From Bacteroides sp. (GTDB lineage Bacteria; Bacteroidota; Bacteroidia; Bacteroidales; Muribaculaceae), in assembly GCA_023665145.1 (NCBI GenBank), contig JAMPEM010000002.1, positions 31,276 to 90,862 of the forward strand: a DNA stretch of 59,587 bases, read 5' to 3'. Below, piece after piece: positions 8,406-16,903 of the stretch. The stretch's first letter is position 1; the number at the start of each line of letters is the position of its first letter. The position numbers and the translations under genes are program-made. The notes beneath the pieces were generated by a model, which saw nothing but the letters and a program-made list of their open reading frames with translations, did no database searches and was not told the DNA's origin.

Positions 8406-8466
8406 CCCAAAGCAAAGAGAGTTGACCTCTCTGACATTCAGCCGGCTCGTGGCATCTTTCCCCTAC

Positions 8467-8500
8467 AGGGCGGTAACTTTTGCTACCGCCCTGATTCTTT
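8467..8500 (+). terminator. Second terminator-like hairpin before the DUF4286 gene
   Basis: A perfect 9-bp stem (AGGGCGGTA / TACCGCCCT) with an 8-base loop, followed by GATTCTTTT. It could end the RNA-gene transcript or act as a leader element for the downstream gene. A further 9-bp inverted repeat (TATATCATC / GATGATATA) lies at 8503-8529. Confidence 0.6.
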
Positions 8501-8577
8501 TATATATCATCGGAAATAATGATGATATAACCCATACATTTCATACCCTAAGATAATAATTTCATATTCGCAACATT

Positions 8578-8910
8578 ATGTACATCACCAATATAACATT
8601 TATTTGCCCGACCGAAGATACAAAAAAACACATTGACGCCATAAGGAAATTTTACATCCCCGACCTGATGGTTCGTCCCATGAAAGAAGCCAAGTTAATG
8701 CGATTGAGCAATGTTTTCGGTGGAGCGAATTCCGAAAATCAGCCTGTATCATTGGCACTACAAGTGGCTTTTGATACAAATCACGACCGCGATGTATGGA
8801 ATAAATTAGTCCTATTACCTCTCCTGGAAGCATACCAAGACAGATACGGAGAAAACGGGTTGGCTTTTGTCACCACTCTTGACACCATTGAAAATTTTAA
8901 AGTCAAATAA
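8578..8910 (+). CDS. DUF4286 family protein
   Basis: A 110-residue soluble protein with no signal peptide or membrane segment. The start [11 protein letters not shown], the central [18 protein letters not shown] and the end [13 protein letters not shown] match the Bacteroidetes DUF4286 family as I know it. That family has a ferredoxin-like fold and no established function. The gene lies directly upstream of ruvC (32-base gap) on the same strand, so co-transcription is likely. A link to Holliday-junction resolution is only positional. Confidence 0.75.
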   Translation: MYITNITFICPTEDTKKHIDAIRKFYIPDLMVRPMKEAKLMRLSNVFGGANSENQPVSLALQVAFDTNHDRDVWNKLVLLPLLEAYQDRYGENGLAFVTTLDTIENFKVK

Positions 8911-8942
8911 CAAGACATTCCAAAACACTTGCTGATACTCAG

Positions 8943-9539
8943 ATGGATGTGAATCTGAAGCAATATGAACGGATAATTATGGGTATCGACCCCGGCACCA
9001 ATGTGATGGGGTATGCTCTTTTGGGCGTTATCGGGAAGCAACCCTCTCTGATTGTCATGGGAGTGTTGAAGCTCAATAAGTTCGAAAGCCATTACAAACG
9101 CCTAAACCGTATCTATGAGAGAGTTCTCGGGTTGGTGGAGCAATATCTGCCCGATGAATTGGCCATTGAAGCACCATTCTTCGGCAAAAATGTGCAGTCA
9201 ATGCTTAAATTGGGTCGAGCTCAAGGAGTCGCTATGGCTGCAGCTTTAGCCAGAGACATCCCCATTGCAGAATATGCGCCACTTAGTATCAAACAGTCCG
9301 TCACCGGAAACGGAAGCGCATCCAAAGAACAAGTTGCGGAGATGGTAAAAAGAATCTTACGTCTCAAACCCGAACAAGTTTCTGACATTTTGGACGCTAC
9401 AGACGCCTTGGCTGCTGCCTTGACACATTTCTACGAAACCTCACGACCCTCTTTGCCGAAAGGGAACACCTCTTGGGCCAAATTTCTCGCAAGCCATCCA
9501 GAGAGAATTGCCCAACGCCGCAAACCCGGCAACTCTTAG
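8943..9539 (+). CDS. ruvC: Crossover junction endodeoxyribonuclease RuvC
   Basis: A 198-residue Holliday-junction resolvase that acts with RuvAB at the end of homologous recombination. The four catalytic acids of the RNase H-like fold are visible: Asp16 in [12 protein letters not shown], Glu76 in [11 protein letters not shown], and Asp151 and Asp154 in [15 protein letters not shown]. The middle segment [27 protein letters not shown] is typical. Length is slightly above the usual ~170-190 because of a C-terminal tail ending in RKPGNS. The next promoter is about 80 bases downstream. Confidence 0.96.
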   Translation: MDVNLKQYERIIMGIDPGTNVMGYALLGVIGKQPSLIVMGVLKLNKFESHYKRLNRIYERVLGLVEQYLPDELAIEAPFFGKNVQSMLKLGRAQGVAMAAALARDIPIAEYAPLSIKQSVTGNGSASKEQVAEMVKRILRLKPEQVSDILDATDALAAALTHFYETSRPSLPKGNTSWAKFLASHPERIAQRRKPGNS

Positions 9540-9620
9540 AGGTTAGGAAGTTAGAGAATTATCGAAAAAAATTTAGAGGTTGTTACATCATGTTGCACAG
9601 TAAGTGCAGATTATTCATAT

Positions 9621-9628
9621 TATCTTTG
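9621..9628 (+). promoter_or_regulatory. -7 box of the TonB-receptor operon
   Basis: TATCTTTG matches TAnnTTTG exactly, 31 bases before the ATG at 9659. No -33 sits at the standard spacing (the nearest TTG is 25 bases upstream), so the promoter may need an activator. Confidence 0.55.
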
Positions 9629-9658
9629 CATCGTTGAAAACGATTATATATCAAGAAT

Positions 9659-11875
9659 ATGAATCACATCCGCATCATACTGACTACTTTCTTTACAATC
9701 ATAATATTTTCAATATCAGCCCGTAACGTAACCGGTACAGTAAAAGAGAAATCCGGAGAACCCGCTATCGGAGCCTCAATTAAATGGGCAGGAGGACCGG
9801 CCGGCACCATCACAGACCATGACGGACATTTCTCCCTTTCTACAAAAGGACGCACCAAATCCATTGAGGTATCCTATCCCGGATTTGCCACCGATACAAT
9901 CTCTGTAACATCCGATGAGTTCGGCCCGATTGAGATTGTCATCATTCCCGAAGAGATGCTTGACGAGGTTATTGTTACCTCCAAACGCGCAGGGCAGATT
10001 CGTTCCAAAGGGGTTTTCAATGAAAGTCTTACCACTCAGGCTGAGCTTTGCAAAGCTGCCTGCTGCAATCTCGGAGAAAGCTTCACCACCAACCCTTCTG
10101 TAGACGTCTCTTATTCTGACGCCGCCACCGGTGCCCGTCAGATCAAACTGCTTGGTCTCTCCGGTGCTTATGTGCAGATGCTCTCTGAAAACATGCCTGA
10201 TTTCCGCGGTCCGGCTGCTCCTTACGCTCTTGGATATGTACCCGGACCCTGGATGCAGAGTATTCAGGTATCAAAGGGTAGCTCCTCAGTAAAAAACGGT
10301 TATGAATCCATCACAGGTCAAATCAACCTCGAATACCTGAAACCACAATCTGAACGAAGTATTCACGCAAATCTCTTCGGAAGCACTGAAGGAAAAATTG
10401 AAGTCAATGCTGATGCCAATACACATGTCTCCGACAAAGTCAGCACAGGATTGATGCTTCACTACGAAGACGGATTGATACACCACGATGGAAATTCCGA
10501 CGGTTTTATGGATTCTCCCGATGTAAGACAAATAAATGCCATCAACCGTTGGGGCTATTTCAGCGACAATTACGTCTTCCAAGGCGGATTCCAGATTCTT
10601 GACGAAAACAGACAAAGCGGACAGGTCAAAAAGATGCACGACGGAACCGTCATTGACAATCCTTTCAAGATTGAACTTAAAACCGGACGTTATCGCATCT
10701 TTACAAAAAACGCTTACATCTTCAACCATGAGAAGAATACCAACATCGCCCTTATTCTTAGTGGTACACTCCATAATATGGATGCCAATTACGGTTTGAA
10801 GACTTACAAGGTAAATCAACGTAACCTCTATGCATCGCTCATTTTTGAGACCGAATTTTCGCAAATGCACTCACTCTCTGCCGGATTAAGCCTCAATCAT
10901 GACTATTATCGTGAACGTGTACGCCACGAACAAATAGCCGACGCCCCGACGAAACTGTTCAAACAACCCGAAACTGTAGCCGGTGCTTACGCCCAATACA
11001 CCTTCAATCTCAGCGATATGCTGACAGCTATGGCCGGAATTCGCGCAGACCACAGCTCCCGGTATGGATGGTTTGTAACTCCCCGCGCTCATATCAAATT
11101 TGCTCCCGCTGAATGGTTCAGTCTCAGGGCATCCGTTGGCAAAGGGTATCGCTCCGTCTATGCCCTGGCAGAAAATAATTTTCTCCTCTCCTCCGGCAGA
11201 CTTCTCGTAGTCGACGCTGCTGCTCAAGAGGCCGCATGGAATTACGGAGCAAGTGCCGCATTTACTTTCAATGTCGCTGAAAGACCACTGAATATCAACC
11301 TGGAATATTACTACACTGATTTCCTGCACCAGACTATCGTAGATTATGATTCCTGGCCCGGAGAGATTCACGTCACCGACCTTCACGGCAAATCTTATTC
11401 ACACACATTCCAAGCCGATGTCTCTTATACGATTTTCCGTGGCATGTCATTAACCGCCGCTTGGCGTATCAACGATGTTAAAGCCACTTACAACGGCGTG
11501 CTTCGCACAAAACCGCTTACAAGCAAATATAAAGGCCTATTGACTGCATCTTACACCACTCCACTCGGCCTTTGGCAATTTGACGCCACCATGCAACTTA
11601 ACGGCGGCGGACGAATGCCCACTCCGGCCAAAGATGCCCAAGGAAATCCTCTCTGGCCGGAAAACTTCAAGGCTTTCCCTCAATTAAATGCTCAGATTAC
11701 TCGATGGTTCAGAAACTGGTCGATTTATATCGGAGGAGAAAACCTCACTAATTTTAAACAGAAAAATCCTATCATAAACGCTCACAACCCCTGGAGCTCT
11801 ACTTTCGACCCAACTATGATTTGGGGACCGGTTCACGGAATTATGGGGTATATCGGCTTAAGAATTAATTTCTAA
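9659..11875 (+). CDS. TonB-dependent outer-membrane receptor, probably for a metal
   Basis: A 738-residue receptor: signal peptide (residues 1-21), a carboxypeptidase-regulatory-like domain (about 22-105, VTGTVKEKSGEPAIGASIKW...), a plug (about 110-230, with IKLLGLSGAYVQMLSENMP and GYESITGQINLEYLKPQ) and a beta-barrel ending in IGLRINF with the terminal Phe expected for outer-membrane insertion. The plug carries a Cys-rich segment, LCKAACCNLGESF, seen in a Bacteroidetes receptor group linked to heavy-metal-associated proteins. A periplasmic HMA protein follows 23 bases later, which supports copper or another soft metal (or its chelate) as substrate. No SusD partner is present, so a glycan system is unlikely. 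Confidence 0.85.
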   Translation: MNHIRIILTTFFTIIIFSISARNVTGTVKEKSGEPAIGASIKWAGGPAGTITDHDGHFSLSTKGRTKSIEVSYPGFATDTISVTSDEFGPIEIVIIPEEMLDEVIVTSKRAGQIRSKGVFNESLTTQAELCKAACCNLGESFTTNPSVDVSYSDAATGARQIKLLGLSGAYVQMLSENMPDFRGPAAPYALGYVPGPWMQSIQVSKGSSSVKNGYESITGQINLEYLKPQSERSIHANLFGSTEGKIEVNADANTHVSDKVSTGLMLHYEDGLIHHDGNSDGFMDSPDVRQINAINRWGYFSDNYVFQGGFQILDENRQSGQVKKMHDGTVIDNPFKIELKTGRYRIFTKNAYIFNHEKNTNIALILSGTLHNMDANYGLKTYKVNQRNLYASLIFETEFSQMHSLSAGLSLNHDYYRERVRHEQIADAPTKLFKQPETVAGAYAQYTFNLSDMLTAMAGIRADHSSRYGWFVTPRAHIKFAPAEWFSLRASVGKGYRSVYALAENNFLLSSGRLLVVDAAAQEAAWNYGASAAFTFNVAERPLNINLEYYYTDFLHQTIVDYDSWPGEIHVTDLHGKSYSHTFQADVSYTIFRGMSLTAAWRINDVKATYNGVLRTKPLTSKYKGLLTASYTTPLGLWQFDATMQLNGGGRMPTPAKDAQGNPLWPENFKAFPQLNAQITRWFRNWSIYIGGENLTNFKQKNPIINAHNPWSSTFDPTMIWGPVHGIMGYIGLRINF

Positions 11876-11898
11876 ATATTCTCTCAAATCTATATAAA

Positions 11899-12201
11899 AT
11901 GAAAAAAATCATACTGGCCGCAGCTGCCGTATTAATTACTGCAACATCTTTCGCAAAGGATATTAAAGAAGTGGTACTCACCACCGAACCTGAAATGGAA
12001 TGTGCCAACTGCGAAAACAAAATTAAGAATCAACTCCGATTTGAGAAGGGTATCAAGGAAATCAACACTGATATCCCTTCACAGACTATCACTCTCAAAT
12101 ATGATGCTGACAAGACTACGGTCGATAAACTGAAGGCTTCCCTCCTTAAAATTGGATACGAATCCCGCGAAGTGGAACAAAATCAGAATGATGTGAAATA
12201 A
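11899..12201 (+). CDS. Periplasmic heavy-metal-associated (HMA) domain protein
   Basis: A 100-residue protein with a signal peptide (MKKIILAAAAVLITATSFAKD) and a single ferredoxin-like HMA domain. The metal-binding motif is CANC (in MECANCENKIKNQLRFEKGIKEI, about residues 34-37), a variant of the usual MTCxxC. The end (DKLKASLLKIGYESREV) is standard for the fold. It is probably co-transcribed with the TonB receptor and would accept or buffer the metal after outer-membrane passage; the metal is not readable from sequence. Transcription probably ends at the hairpin at 12240-12281. Confidence 0.85.
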   Translation: MKKIILAAAAVLITATSFAKDIKEVVLTTEPEMECANCENKIKNQLRFEKGIKEINTDIPSQTITLKYDADKTTVDKLKASLLKIGYESREVEQNQNDVK

Positions 12202-12229
12202 TATTATTAAACAACATCTAAATCCTCAA

Positions 12230-12553
12230 CTACTGATTCAATCGTGACCGGAATCTTTCCGAGTCACGATTAGTCTTTTTTATAATTGCCCGGTCAATGG
12301 CCGCCGTCAAATCCGTACCGGTCTGATTGGCAAGACATACCACTACCCATAACACATCGGCAAGCTCCTCGGCAAGCGACTTCCGCAGGTCACCCTCCTT
12401 TGCTATCTGGTCACCATAGGTGCGGGATATAACCCGAGCCAGTTCCCCTACCTCTTCCGTAAGTACAGCCATATTGGTCAGTTCGGAAAAATATCCCCCT
12501 CCTATATGCTTTATCCATTCATCTACACGTAGTTGCAACTCTTCTATTGTCAT
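12230..12553 (-). CDS. MazG-like nucleotide pyrophosphohydrolase
   Basis: A 107-residue all-alpha NTP pyrophosphohydrolase of the MazG/dCTPase-like group, which hydrolyses nucleoside triphosphates to monophosphate and PPi. The metal-binding motif is visible as EEVGELARV (about residues 31-39) and EELADVLWVVVCLANQ (about 63-78), the E-x2-E ... E-x2-D pattern. It is the last gene of a minus-strand run (yifB, yraN, radical SAM, ldcA, dtd, mazG), 57 bases after dtd. Its last codons overlap a hairpin that should terminate the convergent HMA gene. Confidence 0.85.
   Translation of the reverse strand: MTIEELQLRVDEWIKHIGGGYFSELTNMAVLTEEVGELARVISRTYGDQIAKEGDLRKSLAEELADVLWVVVCLANQTGTDLTAAIDRAIIKKTNRDSERFRSRLNQ
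12240..12281 (+). terminator. Terminator of the receptor-HMA operon, nested in the end of mazG
   Basis: On the plus strand AATCGTGAC-CGGAA (12240-12253) pairs with TTCCG-(A)-GTCACGATT (12257-12271), a 14-bp stem with one bulged A and a 3-base loop. AGTCTTTTTT follows. It sits 39 bases after the HMA stop but inside the coding sequence of convergent mazG. Confidence 0.8.
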
Positions 12554-12610
12554 CTGCCTAACTTTGGGTATTATAAAAGCTATTGTTAAGAAACAAATAC
12601 TGAGGTAGTC

Positions 12611-13063
12611 TCATATCAACCTCTTGGTGTCAATTATGATTGTCACCGGGCCGTCATTGATTAAGCTGACCTTCATATCAGCTCCGAATACACCACGTTT
12701 CACATCTCGGCCCGTTACCTGCGCTATATTGGAACAAAACTTCTCATAGAAAGGCTCCGCCATTTCTGGCCGTGCCGCCCCAATATAACTTGGACGATTC
12801 CCCTTACGTACTGAAGCTGCAAGTGTAAACTGACTCACACAAAGGATATCCCCCCCAATATCCGTCACTGACAGGTTCATCACACCATCCTCGTCATCAA
12901 ATATCCTGAGCTTGGATACCTTCTTAATCAAAAGATTCATATCCTCATCAGTATCATCCGGGACTACGCACACCAAGATAAGCATCCCTTTACCTATCTC
13001 ACTGATTCTCTTACCGGATATCACCACCGATGCCTCACTAACCCTTTGAACCACCGCTATCAT
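12611..13063 (-). CDS. dtd: D-aminoacyl-tRNA deacylase
   Basis: A 150-residue protein that removes D-amino acids (and glycine mischarged on tRNA-Ala) from tRNA, protecting translation. The two family motifs are present: SQFTL (about residue 78, in LCVSQFTLAASVRKGNRPS) and the C-terminal NDGPVTIIIDT, the latter a variant of the usual NxGP(V/F)T. Length is normal. The start overlaps the ldcA stop by four bases (13060-13063), so it is coupled to the upstream gene. Confidence 0.95.
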   Translation of the reverse strand: MIAVVQRVSEASVVISGKRISEIGKGMLILVCVVPDDTDEDMNLLIKKVSKLRIFDDEDGVMNLSVTDIGGDILCVSQFTLAASVRKGNRPSYIGAARPEMAEPFYEKFCSNIAQVTGRDVKRGVFGADMKVSLINDGPVTIIIDTKRLI

Positions 13064-14004
13064 AACACCATGCTGATTTTTACACTATCATCTGCGATTA
13101 ATTCTGCCCTGCACCCTTCCACAAAAGGTAGATTGCGACCATCCACATGTCCCACAGGGAAATTGAGCACCACCGGAACGCTAATTCCCCATTGGAGCAT
13201 ACGTGTCCGTATCATCTCCTCCATATCAGCATGGTTCTTGTCCGGCTTATAATTATTGAATTCACCAAAAATCAACCCCTTAGCTCGATGCAACGAGCCA
13301 CTCAGATGAAGTCGCCACAACATCCTGTCCACCTCATATATCCCCTCACCAATATCTTCCAGAAATAGAATAACATCCTCCTTCTCACCTATTTTAAGCA
13401 AATCAAACTCTGTATCAGCCAGACCGTTAAGCACCGCAAAATTTCCTCCGCGCAGAATTCCGGCACATTCCCCGCGATGGCAAATTTCTATCCCGTCGGC
13501 CGGGGTAAGTTCATAATCAATATGCTCGGCACCGCAAAGTATCTCACGAAAAGATTTTATCGACATATCATCCATAGCACTCTCCGTAAGGTGCTTGGCC
13601 ATACCGGCATGAAGTGACATCACTCCATGCCGAAGCATAAGTGCGTGTAATGCCGAGACATCCGAAAAACCTATTACCCATTTAGGATCGTTGGCAATCA
13701 GCGAACCGGGTATCTCACCTATTATCTGAACGCATCCATACCCGCCACGCGCACAAAGAATTGCACGTATTTCCGAATCGGAACAAGCCGCCAGAAAATC
13801 TTCAAGACGTTCCCTCTCCGTTGCAGCATATGTACCACTCACAGAGTCAAGACAATGCGGTGCTATTACTGCCTCAAATCCTTGACTCTCTATCCATCTC
13901 GCAGCCCCTTCCACATATTCGCGCTTAACCTCCGTAGCCGGTGCCACTATAGCTATCTTGTCACCTTCGCGCAATGCCTGTGGTCTTACCATATCTGATT
14001 TCAT
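13060..14004 (-). CDS. LD-carboxypeptidase (peptidase S66 family)
   Basis: A 314-residue cytoplasmic serine peptidase of the LdcA family, which trims the terminal D-Ala from tetrapeptides during peptidoglycan recycling. Visible motifs are the N-terminal GDKIAIVAPAT, ILCARGGYGCVQII and the nucleophile region WVIGFSDVSALHALML (Ser about residue 112). The C-terminal part PVVLNFPVGHVDGRNLPFVEG carries the His of the Ser-Glu-His triad. No signal peptide is present. The gene begins one base after the stop of the radical SAM gene and overlaps dtd. Confidence 0.92.
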   Translation of the reverse strand: MKSDMVRPQALREGDKIAIVAPATEVKREYVEGAARWIESQGFEAVIAPHCLDSVSGTYAATERERLEDFLAACSDSEIRAILCARGGYGCVQIIGEIPGSLIANDPKWVIGFSDVSALHALMLRHGVMSLHAGMAKHLTESAMDDMSIKSFREILCGAEHIDYELTPADGIEICHRGECAGILRGGNFAVLNGLADTEFDLLKIGEKEDVILFLEDIGEGIYEVDRMLWRLHLSGSLHRAKGLIFGEFNNYKPDKNHADMEEMIRTRMLQWGISVPVVLNFPVGHVDGRNLPFVEGCRAELIADDSVKISMVL

Positions 14005-14005
14005 A

Positions 14006-14791
14006 TCAATTCACTTGTACGGATATTCCCAAATTTCTGACCTTGTCGGCTACAGATTCAAGTTCCTCACGGCTCACCTTTTGAAGATTCTCCTCCGGTG
14101 TGGATCTGTCAAGACTATATAACATTACCGCCCTCGGCTTTATCTCCCTATAAGCATTCAAAAGTGCTTCAATCTCCTCCGAAGTGGTATTATCCACTTT
14201 TTGTCCGTTATGCTCGCCTCGCAGAAGCATCGTCTGGATTATCCCGCTGCCGCTGAACTGCTTCAATTCCTCTATCACTCGCGCTACGGTGAACGACTTC
14301 TGTGTCGGAGCGTCAATTAGCCGCATGGTAGACTCTACCCCCGAGTCAAGTTTGAGAATATTATTATCCACTTTCCGAAGAGCCTCTACCACAAGGGGAT
14401 TGTTCAATCTTGTCGAATTGGTCAATACCGATACTTTGGCTGACGGAAAATATTTGTTGCGAAGTGACAGCGTATCATCAATTATCTGAGGGAAATCCGG
14501 ATTGAGTGTAGGCTCACCGTTACCTGAGAACGTTATCACATCAGGAGCCTCACCTTTCTCCTTCATGTCCCTCAATTTTGCTTCCAAATCTGCTGCCACG
14601 CGCTGACGAAGCGGCAATCCTGTACTGCCCGATCCTTGCGAGTTATAACCCGCTTCACAATATATACAGTCAAACGAGCACACTTTGCCGTCATTGGGTG
14701 ATAAATTTATTCCCAACGACACTCCAAGCCGGCGACTATGTATCGGGCCGAATACGGTGGAGTGGAACAATACTGTCTGATTCTTTCCCAT
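14006..14791 (-). CDS. Radical SAM protein
   Basis: A 261-residue radical S-adenosylmethionine enzyme. The [4Fe-4S]-binding CxxxCxxC motif is CSFDCIYC (about residues 39-46), preceded by VFGPIHSRRLGVSLGINLSPNDGK, a header typical of a widespread uncharacterised subgroup. VITFSGNGEPTLNPDFPQI corresponds to the GGE region, and SVLTNSTRLNN follows. There is no SPASM or other extra domain. The reaction is unknown. It lies between yraN and ldcA with minimal gaps, so it belongs to the same operon. Confidence 0.88.
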   Translation of the reverse strand: MGKNQTVLFHSTVFGPIHSRRLGVSLGINLSPNDGKVCSFDCIYCEAGYNSQGSGSTGLPLRQRVAADLEAKLRDMKEKGEAPDVITFSGNGEPTLNPDFPQIIDDTLSLRNKYFPSAKVSVLTNSTRLNNPLVVEALRKVDNNILKLDSGVESTMRLIDAPTQKSFTVARVIEELKQFSGSGIIQTMLLRGEHNGQKVDNTTSEEIEALLNAYREIKPRAVMLYSLDRSTPEENLQKVSREELESVADKVRNLGISVQVN

Positions 14792-14809
14792 TTCGTTATA
14801 TTTTTGCAG

Positions 14810-15298
14810 TTACTGTCGTCTCCCTGATACCATCAATGGTGGAAGAAAAGCATCAGGAAGATGATCAAGTATATATGTATCTGTCACAAGTGTCGGCTCC
14901 ATATTTTTCGGAGCATATTTTGAGGCGAAGCTGCTCGAGTATGTTTCCACCTCCTCCGATTCCGAACTCCGCGGTCTGACCGTGATTATGTCGAACCGGC
15001 AATCAAAATTTTCCTTGCACGAACTTAGATAAATAGAAGCCGCTCTCACCAATTTGCGCATCTTTTTGTCATCGACTGCATCTGCAGGATCACTGAAATC
15101 CGATGTCCGGGCTTTAACCTCAACTATCACTATTGTCGACCCCTTCTGGGCTATGATATCAACCTCCAGATGAGACATTTTAGGACGCCAATTCCTCTCG
15201 CGGACAGTATATCCGTTCACAAGAAGATATTCCGATGCAACTTGTTCCGCAAAATGTCCGAACTCTTTGGCTTTCGCAGTATCTACAACGTTCTTCAT
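14810..15298 (-). CDS. UPF0102 / YraN family protein
   Basis: A 162-residue protein with the YraN arrangement: GHFAEQVASEYLLVNGYTVRERNWR, the nuclease-like core LEVDIIAQKGSTIVIVEVKAR (D...E-x-K), then VDDKKMRKLVRAASIYL and RFDIITV. The core matches the PD-(D/E)XK fold, but no activity is firmly established. A C-terminal stretch of about 40 residues is longer than in most homologues. Frequent neighbours of yraN include yifB, as here (40 bases upstream). Confidence 0.88.
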   Translation of the reverse strand: MKNVVDTAKAKEFGHFAEQVASEYLLVNGYTVRERNWRPKMSHLEVDIIAQKGSTIVIVEVKARTSDFSDPADAVDDKKMRKLVRAASIYLSSCKENFDCRFDIITVRPRSSESEEVETYSSSFASKYAPKNMEPTLVTDTYILDHLPDAFLPPLMVSGRRQ

Positions 15299-15338
15299 TA
15301 CTGTTTCTCCTTTCCGGAATTCTTACAATTACCTTCGC

Positions 15339-16883
15339 TCAGAATCCGGCAGCATACGCCCCGCGGTCAAGGTTGCGATAACCAATAGCCTCGGCAATAT
15401 GCCGGCTTTCTACATTCTGCGAATTGTCAAGATCGGCTATCGTACGAGCCACACGCAATATTCTGTCGAAAGCACGTGCTGTCATATTGAGCTTGGTCAT
15501 CCTCTCCTTGAGCTTCGCAAGCCCTGCCTGATCAGGCCATGCGTATTTATGCAGTAGTCGCGAATTCATCTGTGCATTGCAATAAATTCCCTTCTCATCC
15601 TTATATCGTTCCTGCTGAATCCTCCTTGCAGCTATCACCCTCTCCCTTATCTCTTTCGATGATTCCGACGGCAATCTGTTGGCCATCTCGTCAAAGGCCA
15701 CCGGTTGTATCTCTATCTGGAGGTCTATACGGTCAAGCAATGGTCCTGATATTCGATTAAGGTAGCGATTCACTTGAGATGGCGTACAGGTGCAACGTTT
15801 CGTAGGGTGGCCGTAATATCCACACGGACATGGATTCATCGAGACCACAAGCATGAACGATGCCGGATAATTCACCGTATATTTAGCTCTTGCCACCGTA
15901 ATTACCCTATCCTCTATCGGTTGCCGAAGCACCTCAAGCACTGAACGCGGAAACTCCGGAAACTCATCAAGAAACAAAATTCCATTATGCGCAAGAGAAA
16001 TCTCTCCCAGCTGCGGATTCTGACCACCACCTACAAGCGCCACCGGCGAAACTGTATGATGCGGTGTCCGGAAAGGTCTTGTAGTCAAAAGCATTGACCC
16101 CGAAGCAAGTTTTCCGGCTACAGAATGTATCTTAGTGGTTTCAAGTGCCTCTCCCATACTTAGTGGTGGAAGAATAGATGGTAACCTCTTGGCCATCATC
16201 GATTTCCCCGAACCCGGCGAACCGACCAACAGAATATTATGTCCACCGGCACACGCCACCTCAAATGCACGTTTTACAGCCTCTTGTCCCTTGACTTCGC
16301 TAAAGTCGAAATCAAACTTATATGCCTGTTCTGCAAATAATTGACGAGTATTAATAATGGTAGGCTGCAAGTCCGACTGTCCCGTAAGCAAATCAAGTGT
16401 CTGCTCAAGTGTCTTTACTCCATACACCTCCAAATTGTTGACTACGGCCGCCTCTGTAACATTCGCCTCCGGAACTATCAGCCTGCGATATCCCATCTTG
16501 CGTGCTTTTATTGCTATCGGCAATGCTCCCTTGACCGGAAGAACCGACCCGTCAAGCGAAAGCTCCCCGACTATCATGTAATCACTCAAATCCGGAACAT
16601 CTATCGATTGATATGCCGCAAGAATTCCCACAGCCATAGGAAGGTCAAAAGCCGTACCCTCTTTCTTTATATCTGCCGGTGATAGATTTATCACCACTCT
16701 GCGATGCGGCACCATCACACCGCTCAGACGCAATGCAGAATCTATACGCTGATATGACTCCTTTACTGCCGTATCAGGCAGCCCTATTATCGATGTCCCT
16801 ACACCTTTCTCCGTTAAAACTTCTATTGTGACTCGCAGAGCCTCTATTCCGGAGACCGCAGCCGAGTAAACTTTTATCAGCAT
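15339..16883 (-). CDS. YifB family Mg-chelatase-like AAA ATPase (ComM-like)
   Basis: A 514-residue protein with three parts. The N-terminal Lon-like fold (about 1-165) has GLPDTAVKESYQRI and FDLPMAVGILAAYQ. The AAA+ core has Walker A VGSPGSGKSMMAKRLP (about residue 217), Walker B GILFLDEFPEF and sensor MNPCPCGYYGHPTKRCTC. The C-terminal region carries RAFDRILRVARTIADLD. In transformable bacteria ComM helps branch migration of incoming DNA; in Bacteroidales its role is untested. The lipoprotein gene upstream ends 20 bases before its start. Confidence 0.93.
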   Translation of the reverse strand: MLIKVYSAAVSGIEALRVTIEVLTEKGVGTSIIGLPDTAVKESYQRIDSALRLSGVMVPHRRVVINLSPADIKKEGTAFDLPMAVGILAAYQSIDVPDLSDYMIVGELSLDGSVLPVKGALPIAIKARKMGYRRLIVPEANVTEAAVVNNLEVYGVKTLEQTLDLLTGQSDLQPTIINTRQLFAEQAYKFDFDFSEVKGQEAVKRAFEVACAGGHNILLVGSPGSGKSMMAKRLPSILPPLSMGEALETTKIHSVAGKLASGSMLLTTRPFRTPHHTVSPVALVGGGQNPQLGEISLAHNGILFLDEFPEFPRSVLEVLRQPIEDRVITVARAKYTVNYPASFMLVVSMNPCPCGYYGHPTKRCTCTPSQVNRYLNRISGPLLDRIDLQIEIQPVAFDEMANRLPSESSKEIRERVIAARRIQQERYKDEKGIYCNAQMNSRLLHKYAWPDQAGLAKLKERMTKLNMTARAFDRILRVARTIADLDNSQNVESRHIAEAIGYRNLDRGAYAAGF

Positions 16884-16903
16884 ATTCTCAGGTCGTTAAA
16901 TCG

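Noticed and set aside
10286..10870. Long minus-strand open frame (194 codons) inside the TonB receptor
   Set aside because: Shadow frame; the plus-strand receptor motifs are continuous through it.
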